Positions 1 through 9,458 of a stretch of 64,000 nucleotides of DNA are shown piece after piece. The translations under genes and the position numbers were made by a program. Position 1 is the stretch's first letter. Each line of letters opens with the position of its first letter. The notes beneath the pieces were generated by a model that had not been told where the DNA came from, did no database searches, and saw only the letters and a program-made list of their open reading frames with translations. Origin of the DNA: Hydrogenedens sp964549105 (lineage in GTDB: Bacteria; Hydrogenedentota; Hydrogenedentia; Hydrogenedentales; Hydrogenedentaceae); contig CAZJTZ010000013.1 of assembly GCA_964549105.1 (NCBI GenBank), forward strand, positions 27,990 through 91,989, in the 5' to 3' direction.

Positions 1-1
1 T

Positions 2-1099
2 AGTGCCATAGGTCCCTATAAAGGCGGATTAAGGTTTCATCCCACAGTTTATATTGGAATATTAAAATTTTTGGCGTTTGAACAAATCTTTAAGAATGCT
101 TTAACAACACTACCTATGGGTGGTGGAAAAGGTGGTTCTGATTTTGACCCCAAGGGAAAATCTAATAATGAAGTTATGCGATTCTGTCAATCCTTTATGA
201 CCGAATTGTTCCGTTATATTGGTCCGGACACAGATGTTCCAGCAGGAGACATTGGCGTTGGCGGAAGAGAAATTGGATATATGTTTGGACAGTATAAAAG
301 GATAAAGAATGAGTTTACAGGCGTATTAACCGGAAAAGCCTTAAATTGGGGTGGTTCACTAATTCGTCCCGAAGCCACGGGTTATGGATTAATTTATTTT
401 GCTCAAAACATGTTAAAGACGCGTGGCGATAGTTTAGATGGGAAAATATGTTTGGTGTCAGGCTCGGGAAATGTGGCTCAATACACAATAGAAAAGTTGA
501 ATCAGTTGGGTGCAAAAGCAGTTACTCTTTCCGATTCCGATGGGACTATTTACGACCCTGCTGGAATTGACCAGGAAAAATTATCATTTGTGTTTGAACT
601 GAAGAATGTTCGGCGTGGAAGAATTAAGGAATATGCCGAGAAATTTAAGGGAGTTCAATATTTCCAGGGTCAAACACCGTGGAAGGTCGCCAAATGCGAT
701 TGCGCTTTTCCATGTGCAACCCAAAATGAAGTTAATGCGGACGATGCTCAAGCGTTGGTAAAAAATGGATGTTTCCTTGTTGCCGAAGGTGCGAATATGC
801 CTTCGACCCCTTCAGCAATAGACATTTTCCACGAGAATGGTGTCCTCTTTGGTCCTGGGAAAGCGGCCAATGCCGGGGGAGTTGCTGTTTCGGGTCTGGA
901 AATGGCTCAAAATGCACAGCATACGAACTGGACACGAGAAGAAGTGGATAGACGGTTGCAAGAAATTATGTATGCTATTCACCAACAGGCTTATGAAACG
1001 GCAGATGAATATGGTTATCCCGGCAATTATGTAGTGGGAGCCAATATCGCTGGATTTCTGAAAGTAGCTACTGCCATGTTAGACCAGGGAGTCGTGTAA
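2..1099 (+). CDS. gdhA: NADP-type glutamate dehydrogenase, 5'-truncated by window edge
   Basis: The reading frame is open from base 2 and already matches the family there (SAIGPYKGGLRFHP), so the true start lies outside the window; 365 codons remain of an enzyme usually near 445 aa. It interconverts 2-oxoglutarate plus ammonia and glutamate in the cytoplasm. The substrate-binding/catalytic-lysine segment PMGGGKGGSDFDPKGKS lies at about 113-165. The Rossmann domain is visible as LVSGSGNVAQYT (about 456-490), and the C-terminal ANAGGVAVSGLEM is also present. An internal TTG at 71 is only leucine. The gene faces a convergent neighbour across a strong terminator hairpin. The hexameric short type is inferred from the motifs. 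Confidence 0.95.
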   Translation, partial: SAIGPYKGGLRFHPTVYIGILKFLAFEQIFKNALTTLPMGGGKGGSDFDPKGKSNNEVMRFCQSFMTELFRYIGPDTDVPAGDIGVGGREIGYMFGQYKRIKNEFTGVLTGKALNWGGSLIRPEATGYGLIYFAQNMLKTRGDSLDGKICLVSGSGNVAQYTIEKLNQLGAKAVTLSDSDGTIYDPAGIDQEKLSFVFELKNVRRGRIKEYAEKFKGVQYFQGQTPWKVAKCDCAFPCATQNEVNADDAQALVKNGCFLVAEGANMPSTPSAIDIFHENGVLFGPGKAANAGGVAVSGLEMAQNAQHTNWTREEVDRRLQEIMYAIHQQAYETADEYGYPGNYVVGANIAGFLKVATAMLDQGVV

Positions 1100-1126
1100 T
1101 AGAAAAATAAAGGCTTTAATATAACA

Positions 1127-1159
1127 AATGGGGACTCTATTCATCGTAGAGTCCCCATT
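1127..1159. terminator. Bidirectional terminator-like hairpin between gdhA and the convergent nuclease-family gene
   Basis: A perfect 13-bp stem (arms 1127-1139 and 1147-1159) encloses a 7-nt loop, lying between the stops of two convergent genes. The arms begin with AAT and end with ATT rather than a long T-run, so the call rests on stem strength and position. Confidence 0.75.
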
Positions 1160-1189
1160 AACTTTCAATAGATAAATTCACTCCATTTT

Positions 1190-1690
1190 TCAAAATAGGT
1201 TTTCGTCATCATCCTCATCACTATCTGGTTCTTCTCCGTGTTTTTCCTCATGCTCTTCACCTTCTTCTATCTGAAATTCAATCTCCCTACTTGCAACTTC
1301 CATCACCTCTTCTGCTACAAATATCGGACATCCAATTCGCATTGCAACAGCAATACTATCACTGGGTCGGGCATCAATCTTAAGAATTTGTTCTACCTGC
1401 CCCTCAGCATTATTCTGCTCTATATTCATGTGTGCGAAAAAGGTGTCATTTTCCAACTTGTATATGGTTATAGATTGTAATCTGGCTCTCAGTCCTGCAA
1501 GCAAATTGCAGATAAGGTCGTGGGTTAACGGACGAATAGGTTTTTCTCCCATTTGTGCCATCTGAATGGAGACGGCTTCAGGTATCCCAACGAGTATAGG
1601 TAAAATCCTCCCTTCTGATTCCAGTAATACAAGAGCACCACCGGCCTCATTAGGAGTTTTTGTCACTGCCAGCAATCGAACCTCTATCAT
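1190..1690 (-). CDS. Bifunctional nuclease (DUF151) family protein
   Basis: This 166-aa cytoplasmic protein matches the DUF151/BFN family. The N-terminus MIEVRLLAVTKTP, the segment LPILVGIPEA (about residues 29-38) and KIDARPSDSIAVAMR (about 104-118) are the family hallmarks. Some members have been reported to have nuclease activity, but for most the role is unknown. The last 30 residues are an extremely acidic Glu/Asp tail, as often seen in homologues. The gene is transcribed away from tadA and ends against the gdhA terminator. The family assignment is firm; the activity is inferred only. Confidence 0.88.
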   Translation of the reverse strand: MIEVRLLAVTKTPNEAGGALVLLESEGRILPILVGIPEAVSIQMAQMGEKPIRPLTHDLICNLLAGLRARLQSITIYKLENDTFFAHMNIEQNNAEGQVEQILKIDARPSDSIAVAMRIGCPIFVAEEVMEVASREIEFQIEEGEEHEEKHGEEPDSDEDDDENLF

Positions 1691-1784
1691 TAGAATTTCC
1701 TTTACAATTAAGTTTTTCTAATCATTATAATACGCATTTTAAGAACGCGGCACAAAATTATTTTTAACAAAATATTTTTTTTGT

Positions 1785-2282
1785 TTATTCAAAAGGTGAT
1801 TTGGAGTATCGTTCTTCTTTAGGTTTCTGACGGATTTCCTGAAAAAATTTTGTTAAAAGAGAACCACATTCCTCTGCACATATCCCAGATACAATGGAAG
1901 GCTTATGGTTAAATCTTGTGTCTGCAAGCAAATTCATTAAAGAGCCACAGCAACCTGCTTTAGGGTCGTATGTACCAAAATATACTTCCGGGATTCGTGA
2001 TAATATAATAGCACCGGCACACATCGGGCAGGGCTCTAATGTTACATACATCTTTGTATCGTCCAGTCGCCAACTATTTAACGCAGAAGCGGCAGCCGTA
2101 ATAGCAAGTATTTCCGCATGAGCCGTAGGGTCTTGCAAATGTTCCCTCTGATTGTAACCCCGGGCTATTATAGCGTTGTTATATACTATAACACAGCCCA
2201 CAGGAACTTCACCCTGTTGATACGCCTTTTGCGCTTCAACAAGAGCCTGTCGCATATAATATTCATGTGATATATTAAGCAT
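1785..2282 (-). CDS. tadA: tRNA-specific adenosine deaminase
   Basis: The 165-aa protein is a zinc-dependent deaminase that converts A34 to inosine in the tRNA-Arg(ACG) anticodon. The zinc-binding/catalytic motif HAE is at residues 55-57 and the PCPMC motif at 84-88; YVTLEPCPMCAGA and FGTYDPKAGCCGS are typical of TadA rather than cytidine or guanine deaminases. Length is normal. It is divergent from the SprT-like gene across a 70-bp AT-rich spacer. The next gene on the same strand (DUF151) starts about 95 bp downstream and may be co-transcribed. Confidence 0.95.
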   Translation of the reverse strand: MLNISHEYYMRQALVEAQKAYQQGEVPVGCVIVYNNAIIARGYNQREHLQDPTAHAEILAITAAASALNSWRLDDTKMYVTLEPCPMCAGAIILSRIPEVYFGTYDPKAGCCGSLMNLLADTRFNHKPSIVSGICAEECGSLLTKFFQEIRQKPKEERYSKSPFE

Positions 2283-2295
2283 AACCCAATAATTT

Positions 2296-2313
2296 AATAA
2301 ATAGTTATTTATT
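2296..2313. promoter_or_regulatory. AT-only palindrome in the tadA / SprT-like divergent promoter region
   Basis: Arms of 8 bp (AATAAATA / TATTTATT) flank a 2-nt centre in the 70-bp spacer between two divergent genes. The position is right for an operator or overlapping promoters, but all-A/T palindromes are common by chance in such DNA. Confidence 0.25.
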
Positions 2314-2352
2314 TGTTAATCATCTAACAAACATATTGTATCATTAAATCCT

Positions 2353-3153
2353 ATGAAAAGTCCTTTACAATTAGAATTAGAGTTCAACATCAAAAAAGAA
2401 GTATTAGACACTTCAAAGAAAAATTGTGTCTCAGAACTACAAGTAATCCCAGAAGAAAACAGTAATGATATTTCTTGCGAATCTTCTCCCTTCCTTACTC
2501 TGTTTAAATCAGAACATTTCTGTAAGCAAATAATATTTAATAATATAGAAAACAGACTGGAAATTGTAATTGAATCCCATAAAGGAAGGCAAAAAAGAAA
2601 GATTTTCTGGGCTAATCCTTCTATATTTCATGCAACCCCACAAGAATGTGAAATACTTAAAAGTTATTTTATCTCCGGAAAAATTTTGAGGTCGGTATGT
2701 GTTCCCGTGCTAAAAAAATATTTTGTCCATCGTCCCTGCCATTGGAAATTTAATTGGGCAAAGGAAGGCAAAGCCTATAATTTGCAAAATTATTTTGATA
2801 AACTTAACCAGCAATATTTTGAGAATAGACTAACCAACAGAATATCCTGGATAAAGAGTAATTCATATCCTAAAAAAAGGAGAGTGAAGACCTTTCGTTT
2901 AGGATACTTTTGTAGAGGCTGCTCACAAATATTTATCAGTCCATCACTTGATAACAGTCATCTACCAGAAATAATAGTAGAAGTTATCGTTTATCACGAG
3001 ATGGTGCATGCCTTTCTCTTTAAATCATACTTGTCATTAGAAAAGCCACACGACAAAAATTTTAAAAAATTATACTACCAGCATCCACTTACAAAAGAGG
3101 TAGAAAAACTCTTAAAATCCCCTGAAATATATAAGATATTAAGGAAAAGATAA
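2353..3153 (+). CDS. SprT-like zinc metalloprotein
   Basis: This 266-aa protein ends in a SprT-like domain. LNQQYFENRL (about 151-160) is the family's characteristic N-terminal helix. HEMVH (215-219) is the HExxH zinc/catalytic motif, and a downstream H in PHDKNF (about 233) fits the third ligand. Family members include the DNA-protein-crosslink protease SPRTN; bacterial SprT is poorly characterised. The first roughly 120 residues show no domain I recognise. I see no clear ribosome-binding site before the ATG. It is followed within 50 bp by a small membrane-anchored protein, a possible two-gene unit. Confidence 0.8.
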   Translation: MKSPLQLELEFNIKKEVLDTSKKNCVSELQVIPEENSNDISCESSPFLTLFKSEHFCKQIIFNNIENRLEIVIESHKGRQKRKIFWANPSIFHATPQECEILKSYFISGKILRSVCVPVLKKYFVHRPCHWKFNWAKEGKAYNLQNYFDKLNQQYFENRLTNRISWIKSNSYPKKRRVKTFRLGYFCRGCSQIFISPSLDNSHLPEIIVEVIVYHEMVHAFLFKSYLSLEKPHDKNFKKLYYQHPLTKEVEKLLKSPEIYKILRKR

Positions 3154-3203
3154 ATTAAAAGACTTTTCTATATTACCAAAACAAAAAAGGTTTGCATCAG
3201 CGA

Positions 3204-3743
3204 ATGAAATATAAGTTTATTGCACTCGTAATCATATTAATTTCATTAGTCGGTAGCATTTATGGAGGGTATAAAACCACTTTATTCCTTTTTTCAAATT
3301 ATACAAAACCACTTTCAATTTCTGCCCAAGATTTAGAAGCCTATAAAGATTTATACTTATCTGTTTCCATGCTTACCGAATTATTGGTAGAATATCACAA
3401 ACGAATGCAAAACAAAGGCGATACTTTTGTCATAACTGAGAGACAATGGATTAGTCAGACTGTCCAGCCAACACTTATGGAAATAAGAGATAATCTTTTG
3501 AACAAACCAAATCAAAAAAATCATTATTCAGAAAAAATAAGCAATTTACTAAGACAATTTCAATACCAATACGAACGAATAAACACCATGTTACAATTTC
3601 CTGGAGATATATCCTTAAAAAAAGCCGTCTATTTGAACTTTTTTCAATATCTTAAATCAATAGATGACCAAATTAAATCAAACAATCTGCAAAACATATT
3701 CCCTTTAAGCAAAATTCTACTAAAACTTGAAAAAACTCTATAG
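3204..3743 (+). CDS. Hypothetical membrane-anchored protein
   Basis: No family recognised. From the ATG at 3204 it is 179 aa; an upstream in-frame TTG at 3192 would add four residues, but its only purine tract is immediately adjacent. One hydrophobic segment near the N-terminus (FIALVIILISLVGSIYGGY) would anchor the protein, with the remaining roughly 150 residues, helical and rich in Lys/Gln/Asn, outside the membrane. It lies between the SprT-like gene and an ECF sigma factor in the same direction. Codon use and A/T content match the neighbours, so I regard it as real. Confidence 0.65.
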   Translation: MKYKFIALVIILISLVGSIYGGYKTTLFLFSNYTKPLSISAQDLEAYKDLYLSVSMLTELLVEYHKRMQNKGDTFVITERQWISQTVQPTLMEIRDNLLNKPNQKNHYSEKISNLLRQFQYQYERINTMLQFPGDISLKKAVYLNFFQYLKSIDDQIKSNNLQNIFPLSKILLKLEKTL

Positions 3744-3825
3744 CTTAATTGGGGATATTTATAAGTAATAAATTTGCTTTTGGATTGTATATATGGTTGT
3801 AGAAAAGTAAGTTAAATAAAATATA

Positions 3826-4491
3826 ATGGTTAAACTTGAGAATAATAGAATGAATAATGCTATAAATAACAATATGGCTTTTGACAAAACACCTCACTCT
3901 TCATTTTCTGATGAAGCCTTGATGTCTCTTCTTGCCCGCGACGAAGAAATGGCTCTTACAGAACTTGTTCAGCGTTATCAAAATGAAGTTTTTAGATTCT
4001 GCTTTCATTACTTGAGAGATATAGAAATGGCTAAGGATGCGGTGCAGGAGGTCTTTTTACGCATTTATATTGCAAGGGAGCGTTACGATTCAGAGAAAAA
4101 ATTTAAACCCTGGATGTTGTGTATTGCCAGAAATTTATGCCTGAACGAATTGAAACGGCAAAAATTAATCCACTTTGAAACCTTTGATGGCTATGTAGAA
4201 AATCAGAATTATGATGATAAAAATTACAATGAAGGTGTTGAAACATCCAAAATATTGTCACCTTTTGAAGAGCTTATTGTAAAAGAGAAACAAAAGGTTC
4301 TCTGGGAGGAATTAAATAATCTGCCTGAGGAAGCAAGAGAAATCATAGTCCTTAGATACTTTGAAAGATTGCATGCAAAAGAGATAGCGGAAATACTGGG
4401 TTCTACGGAAGGTGCTATTAGAACAAGACTTCACAGGGTCTTGAGATACTTAAAAGAAAGGTTGAGTGCAAAGGGTGGATTTAATGAATAA
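3826..4491 (+). CDS. ECF-type RNA polymerase sigma factor
   Basis: The 221-aa protein has sigma region 2 at about residues 44-110 (DAVQEVFLRIYIARE, KFKPWMLCIARNLCLNELKR). Region 4 is at about 165-215 (LPEEAREIIVLRYFE, HAKEIAEILGSTEGAIRTRLHR). There are no regions 1 or 3, which defines group 4 sigma factors. Three in-frame ATGs (3826, 3850, 3874) are possible starts and none has a convincing Shine-Dalgarno, so the N-terminus is uncertain. It overlaps the next gene, which carries a zinc anti-sigma motif, by 8 bp; the two almost certainly form a translationally coupled sigma/anti-sigma pair. Confidence 0.92.
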   Translation: MVKLENNRMNNAINNNMAFDKTPHSSFSDEALMSLLARDEEMALTELVQRYQNEVFRFCFHYLRDIEMAKDAVQEVFLRIYIARERYDSEKKFKPWMLCIARNLCLNELKRQKLIHFETFDGYVENQNYDDKNYNEGVETSKILSPFEELIVKEKQKVLWEELNNLPEEAREIIVLRYFERLHAKEIAEILGSTEGAIRTRLHRVLRYLKERLSAKGGFNE

Positions 4492-6460
4492 AGAGTGTGA
4501 GAAATATAGAGAACTCCTTTTAGAACTATCCGAAAATAGTTCTATAGAAGGGGCTTTTTTGCCACCTCATATTAAAGAATGTGTCTCTTGTCAGAAATTT
4601 TACAAAGAATCAAAGCAAATTCAAGAAGAGTTGATGGACATAGGGAAACTTTTTGATAAAACGCTGCCGAAAATAGACATTAGTGATAACATAAAAAAAG
4701 AGGTAGTGAAAATTCAAAGAGGAGAATCCATTGTTCGTGAAGTTGTGGAAAGTGAAGATAATGTTCCTGAATTTACAGAATGGCATTCCTATATTGAAAA
4801 TGAACTTAATGAAGTTGCCCGCTATAAGTGTGATATAAAGTTAGAGAAATCAGACTTTCTAAAGAAAGAGATGGAGCAAATTTGTAGCATTCATGAATCT
4901 CTAAATAATATAGGGAAAGCGTGGAAAGGTCCTGAATTAAATGAGAATTTGCTTCCTTTAATATTGAAAAAGGTTGAAATATATAAATCACATCAGTTGG
5001 AATCTAATAAGTTTAACACGATTGAGGAGATTGAAGATGGACTTTATGAACTTTCATCTGCAATTTCAACCTCTATAAAAGAAGTAGATATTTCTTCTCA
5101 AATTACAGAGAAAATAAAACAGTCGAAACAAAATCGAGGAAAGAGAAAACAAACAGAAAAGCACATAATATCCGTAATCCCCTTAAATCAGTCAAGGACA
5201 AAAGAAGATGACATTAAAAGAACAAAGAAGAAGCGTTTTTTCTTAAATTATGCTATTCCTTTTGCGGTTGCTGCTATTCTTGTTTTGACTGTTCTTGGTG
5301 TGTATATCTATGGCTATTTGGGCAAGATAGATTCTAATCCCATTAATGTTAGAAAAATTGCAAGCAATGAAAAGAATTCTAAGAATGGTGGTTATAAGGT
5401 GACTCGACCGTTTTATTCTAAAAATGTAGGTACACAGACAAAAGAAGAAGTAGCAAAAAACGATAGAAGTGTAAAACCAAATCGTGGAAGAAGTAATTAT
5501 ATAGAAGGAACGCTGAGCGATTGGTCTAAACAATTAAAGAATAATGCCTTATCCAATGCAGGTAAACTAATGAGAATAGGAGTCTGGGCGACCTTAACAC
5601 CCCAGGAGGCACGAGAACTACTTCAAAAATCAGGTCTTTCTCCGGAAGCCATATTAGGTGCTGTCCAATTCCTTCCGCCAGAAGAGGCACGCATTGTTCT
5701 ACAAGCGGCTATTGATACCAATCCGAATGATGCCTACTTACGCTACGCAATGGTGCAGACTCTAAGAAATATTGATACTGTGTCTGAAAAGGAAATAGAT
5801 ACCCAGTTGACGGCATGGAGCGAGTTAGACCCATTGAATGCTTTTCCCCATTTTGTAGGTGCCGAGATGTATTTTCAAAAAGGAGAAATGGACAAGGCAA
5901 TCAATTGCATTGCCGATGCCAGCACCGATTCTAACTACAATTCTTATGCTATGGTAACTGCAAAAGCGTATATGGAAGCCTTATTGGCAAAAGGTGTGGA
6001 CCCTGAAATAGCAAAACTTCTGGCATCTGCATCTGCAGGGTTAAGGGAAATTCAAGCCATCGATGAAGTCGCCCAAACTTTGATGGAGTATGGAAAATAT
6101 TATGAAGATTCAGGCGATTATAACACAGCGATATTAATATATGATGCTTTACGAAATTTAGGGGTGAAAGTGGATATGAGTTCTGTATTAATTCAAGAAA
6201 GAATGGCAGGGTTAAAACACGCACAAGAAGCCGTCAATTCGATGATTCAGTTAATGGGTTATGTAGATTCTTTTTCTGATGCTCAACCACTTATTGATTT
6301 TACTCAAACTTTAAGCGAAATGATGACCAATTACAATCTTGCTATAGATAATTTTTATAGACTGTTTGACACAAACGACCCTACTGTTATTATGGAAATA
6401 CTTAATATGTATCTGTCCAGTGGAAATATTAATAATGTCCCAATGAAAGAACCCAAATAA
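4484..6460 (+). CDS. Membrane anti-sigma-like protein with zinc motif and helical-repeat ectodomain
   Basis: The likely start is the ATG at 4484, overlapping the sigma gene by 8 bp with AAGG upstream; an upstream GTG at 4466 is in frame but less likely. In the 658-aa product, HIKECVSC (residues 29-36) is an HxxxCxxC zinc anti-sigma signature. A charged region of about 215 residues follows, then one transmembrane segment (about 255-280) and about 375 residues of TPR-like helices (for example DTNPNDAYLRYAMVQTLRN and SGDYNTAILIYDALRNLG). This order suggests a cytoplasmic sigma-binding part and an exported sensory or scaffold part. The ligand or signal cannot be read from the sequence. It is much longer than ordinary anti-sigma factors. 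Confidence 0.78.
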   Translation: MNKECEKYRELLLELSENSSIEGAFLPPHIKECVSCQKFYKESKQIQEELMDIGKLFDKTLPKIDISDNIKKEVVKIQRGESIVREVVESEDNVPEFTEWHSYIENELNEVARYKCDIKLEKSDFLKKEMEQICSIHESLNNIGKAWKGPELNENLLPLILKKVEIYKSHQLESNKFNTIEEIEDGLYELSSAISTSIKEVDISSQITEKIKQSKQNRGKRKQTEKHIISVIPLNQSRTKEDDIKRTKKKRFFLNYAIPFAVAAILVLTVLGVYIYGYLGKIDSNPINVRKIASNEKNSKNGGYKVTRPFYSKNVGTQTKEEVAKNDRSVKPNRGRSNYIEGTLSDWSKQLKNNALSNAGKLMRIGVWATLTPQEARELLQKSGLSPEAILGAVQFLPPEEARIVLQAAIDTNPNDAYLRYAMVQTLRNIDTVSEKEIDTQLTAWSELDPLNAFPHFVGAEMYFQKGEMDKAINCIADASTDSNYNSYAMVTAKAYMEALLAKGVDPEIAKLLASASAGLREIQAIDEVAQTLMEYGKYYEDSGDYNTAILIYDALRNLGVKVDMSSVLIQERMAGLKHAQEAVNSMIQLMGYVDSFSDAQPLIDFTQTLSEMMTNYNLAIDNFYRLFDTNDPTVIMEILNMYLSSGNINNVPMKEPK

Positions 6461-6505
6461 CTTCTTCTAAACCGTTCACATTTTCTATGATAAAACTAAC
6501 ACAAG

Positions 6506-7768
6506 TTATATGTTCGGATAGCGTTCATTGGGTCCTGTATAAATCTGGCGTGGACGATATATTCGAGTATCGGGGTCATTTCTCATCTCTAACCAGTGAG
6601 CAATCCATCCAGGTATTCTTCCCAATGCAAATAGTACTGTGAACATCTGAGTAGGGATACCCATTGCCCGATAAAGAATGCCACTATAAAAGTCTATATT
6701 CGGATAAAGTTTTTTCTCAATAAAATATTCATCACTTAATGCCACTTCTTCAAGATTTTTTGCAATCTCTAATAGCGGGTCATTTACTCCAATTTCCGAA
6801 AATATACTATCAACAGCGCCTTTCAATAATTTGGCTCTCGGGTCATAATTTTTATATACACGGTGTCCAAACCCCATGAGGCGGAAATTAGAATCTTTTT
6901 TCTTTGCCAATTCAATATATTTTTTATAGTTTGAACCATCGTCATAAATTCTTTGCAGCATTTTTAATACGGCTTCATTAGCACCCCCATGTAACCGTCC
7001 CCACAAAGCACTTATACCTGCGGAAACACTCACATAAAGATTTGCCATTGAACTGCCCACCATCCGAACCGTAGAAGTACTACAATTTTGTTCATGGTCA
7101 ACATGTAAAATAAGCAGTAAATCAAGGGCTTTTTCAAACGATTTGGGCACTATATATTCTTCTGCGGGTGAGGCAAACATCATTCGAAGAAAATTGGCAC
7201 AATAGGAGTGGTCTGCTCTTGGATAAATGTAAGGCTCGCCTATGGATTTTTTATAAGAAAATGCCGCAATAGTTTTGGCTTGACCCACAATTCGAGTAAT
7301 GATGTTGTTTATGTCTTCTTTATCATAATTTGGGTAAAATGAGGGCATGGCTGCAACCATAGAACTTAAAATACTCATAGGATGAGCATCAAGCGGGAAG
7401 AAGGAAAAGAAATTTCCCATACTTTGATGAATAAAACTATTAAATGTGAGTTGTCTTCTCCATTCTTTTGATTGTTCAGGATTGGGTAATTCTCCATATA
7501 TAAGCAGGTAAGCAATTTGAGAAAAAGGAAATTTTCCCGCAAGGGTTTCAATGGGATAACCGCGATACCTTAAAATCCCCTTCTCTCCGTCTATATAAGT
7601 AATACTACTTTTACATGAGCCTGTATTTCCATAGCCCGGGTCATAAGTTAATGCACCCGTCATTTCTCGTAATTTACGAATATCTATACCAACTTCATGT
7701 TCTGTCCCTTCAATTACAGGAAGTTCATATTCATTGCCTCTAAGAATTAATTTACATGTTTCTTCCAT
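6506..7768 (-). CDS. gltA: Citrate synthase
   Basis: The 420-aa enzyme condenses acetyl-CoA with oxaloacetate at entry to the TCA cycle. All catalytic residues of the family are visible: His260 in GRLHGGANEAV, His302 in GFGHRVYKNYDPRA and Asp359 in NIDFYSG. The DHEQN segment at about 224-228 and the N-terminal beta-strand region (LPVIEGTEHEVGIDI) match the bacterial type II hexameric class. It is convergent with the anti-sigma gene and ends only 45 bp from it. It lies upstream of no obvious operon partner; the neighbour murJ on the same strand is about 95 bp away. Confidence 0.96.
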   Translation of the reverse strand: MEETCKLILRGNEYELPVIEGTEHEVGIDIRKLREMTGALTYDPGYGNTGSCKSSITYIDGEKGILRYRGYPIETLAGKFPFSQIAYLLIYGELPNPEQSKEWRRQLTFNSFIHQSMGNFFSFFPLDAHPMSILSSMVAAMPSFYPNYDKEDINNIITRIVGQAKTIAAFSYKKSIGEPYIYPRADHSYCANFLRMMFASPAEEYIVPKSFEKALDLLLILHVDHEQNCSTSTVRMVGSSMANLYVSVSAGISALWGRLHGGANEAVLKMLQRIYDDGSNYKKYIELAKKKDSNFRLMGFGHRVYKNYDPRAKLLKGAVDSIFSEIGVNDPLLEIAKNLEEVALSDEYFIEKKLYPNIDFYSGILYRAMGIPTQMFTVLFALGRIPGWIAHWLEMRNDPDTRIYRPRQIYTGPNERYPNI

Positions 7769-7862
7769 AACTTCTCCCTTTCATCTTCAGTTATTTTTAT
7801 TATATTAACAATTAAGAAAGTAATTACTATGTAAAGGAAAAAGAATTTATCTATACCTTACA

Positions 7863-9458
7863 TTAAAGGACTTTTCTCAAGATAATAGATATGATTTGTT
7901 TTACTTCTTTTATTTTAAGTACCCAGGAGACAACAAGATATGAAACGGAACAAATCGTACCCGTAATAATAATATAGACGCCTAATTTAATAGAATTGTT
8001 TATCTCCTCAGGTTTAAGATAAAAGTTTATCAAATAGAATATACCTATTACAATTAAAATAGAAATCGCATATTTAAATATACTTAGTAAATACTCTTTA
8101 TTAGCCAGGTTGCCTACCTTTAAGCCAATGAGAATGAACAGGGAGAAGAAATTTGCCCATAGGGAGATAGCCGTTGATATGACCAGACCTAAATAGCCTA
8201 ACGGTCCTACTGTAATTGTGTTTAAGATAATATTTAATATCATACTTAAAGAAGAGACAACCACAGGAGTGACTGTATTATTCATAGCGTAGAAGCCCTG
8301 AGTAAGCACCTTAACCACAGAAAAGCCAATAACACCAATAGAATAAACGATAATAGAATTTGCAGTTTTAATTGTTAGTTCAGGACTAAAATGTCCTCTT
8401 TCAAAGAGTAGTCTGACTATGGGTTTACTGAGGAGCATCAAAAGTATCATTGTGGGTAATATCATAAATAAGGTTTGTAGAATACCTTCTCTCAGTGCCT
8501 GTTTTATTTTTAGTGTTTCTTTATTTACAAAATACTTTGATAATTCTGGAAGAATGGATACAGAAATTGCTGTTCCAAAAATAGCAAGCGGTAATTGAGT
8601 CAAGTGGTTTGCATAAAAAAGGGCAGAAACCGTTCCTTCGGGAAGGGAATATGAGAAAAAACTATCCACCAATTTATTAACCTCATTTGCAGCCTGTCCA
8701 ATAATAACAGGGATAAGAAGTATAAACGCCTTTTTTACTCCCCAATGACTCCAATCTGTTGTAAATCTTAACCCTCCTAATCTTCTTCTTGCTCCAGAGT
8801 ATAAAACTCCTGCTTGCAACATGCCACCTAACCAAACACCCATCACCAGGCACCAAATAATGTTAATTTTTAAAAAATATGGAATGAAAATGGAAACGAT
8901 AAGTGCAATATTAAGCAATGCAGGTGTTATCCCCGGTGTCTTATAATCTCTTAATACAAATAAGGGAGCCATCATAAAAACGGCAATGCCAATCCAGAAT
9001 AGGTATGGGAAAGTCCATTGTAGAACTCTTACAGCCATTTGGAGTTGTTCTTCTGTCTTAGGCCCTTCTCGTGTAATTACTCGTAGTGTGTCCAACAATT
9101 GAGGTATAAATGGCATAAATAATACACCGACCAATGAAACAAGTAGAAGAATAAGAAACATAACCGAAAAAAGGGAATTAGCCAATTTTTGCATGGCAAC
9201 CCTACCTTCATTCTCTTCACATTCCGATAGAACAGGCACAAATGAAGCATTTACAGCACCCTCTCCGAGTAAATCCCTTAATGTGTTCGGCAATCTAAAT
9301 GCAAATAAGAATGTGTCTCTTGAAAAGTCAGGAACAAACCAACCAATGAGGATATCTCTCACCAGCCCTAAAATACGACTTAGCATAGTGCCCGCAGCAA
9401 AGATAAGTGCATATTTCCACCGTGAAATGGAAGTTTTTTCCGATTGTTCATGAGACAT
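7863..9458 (-). CDS. murJ: Lipid II flippase MurJ (MviN family)
   Basis: The 531-aa polytopic inner-membrane protein of the MOP superfamily moves lipid II across the cytoplasmic membrane for peptidoglycan synthesis. The N-terminal signature ...GTMLSRILGLVRDILIG, then FAFRLPNTLRDLLGEGA and FVPVLSE, is diagnostic of MurJ, and the length and about 14 hydrophobic segments fit. The charged RDxL and GEGA loop residues that line the cavity are present. It overlaps the 3' end of lnt by 11 bp, so the two envelope genes are probably co-transcribed and translationally coupled. Confidence 0.95.
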   Translation of the reverse strand: MSHEQSEKTSISRWKYALIFAAGTMLSRILGLVRDILIGWFVPDFSRDTFLFAFRLPNTLRDLLGEGAVNASFVPVLSECEENEGRVAMQKLANSLFSVMFLILLLVSLVGVLFMPFIPQLLDTLRVITREGPKTEEQLQMAVRVLQWTFPYLFWIGIAVFMMAPLFVLRDYKTPGITPALLNIALIVSIFIPYFLKINIIWCLVMGVWLGGMLQAGVLYSGARRRLGGLRFTTDWSHWGVKKAFILLIPVIIGQAANEVNKLVDSFFSYSLPEGTVSALFYANHLTQLPLAIFGTAISVSILPELSKYFVNKETLKIKQALREGILQTLFMILPTMILLMLLSKPIVRLLFERGHFSPELTIKTANSIIVYSIGVIGFSVVKVLTQGFYAMNNTVTPVVVSSLSMILNIILNTITVGPLGYLGLVISTAISLWANFFSLFILIGLKVGNLANKEYLLSIFKYAISILIVIGIFYLINFYLKPEEINNSIKLGVYIIITGTICSVSYLVVSWVLKIKEVKQIISIILRKVL

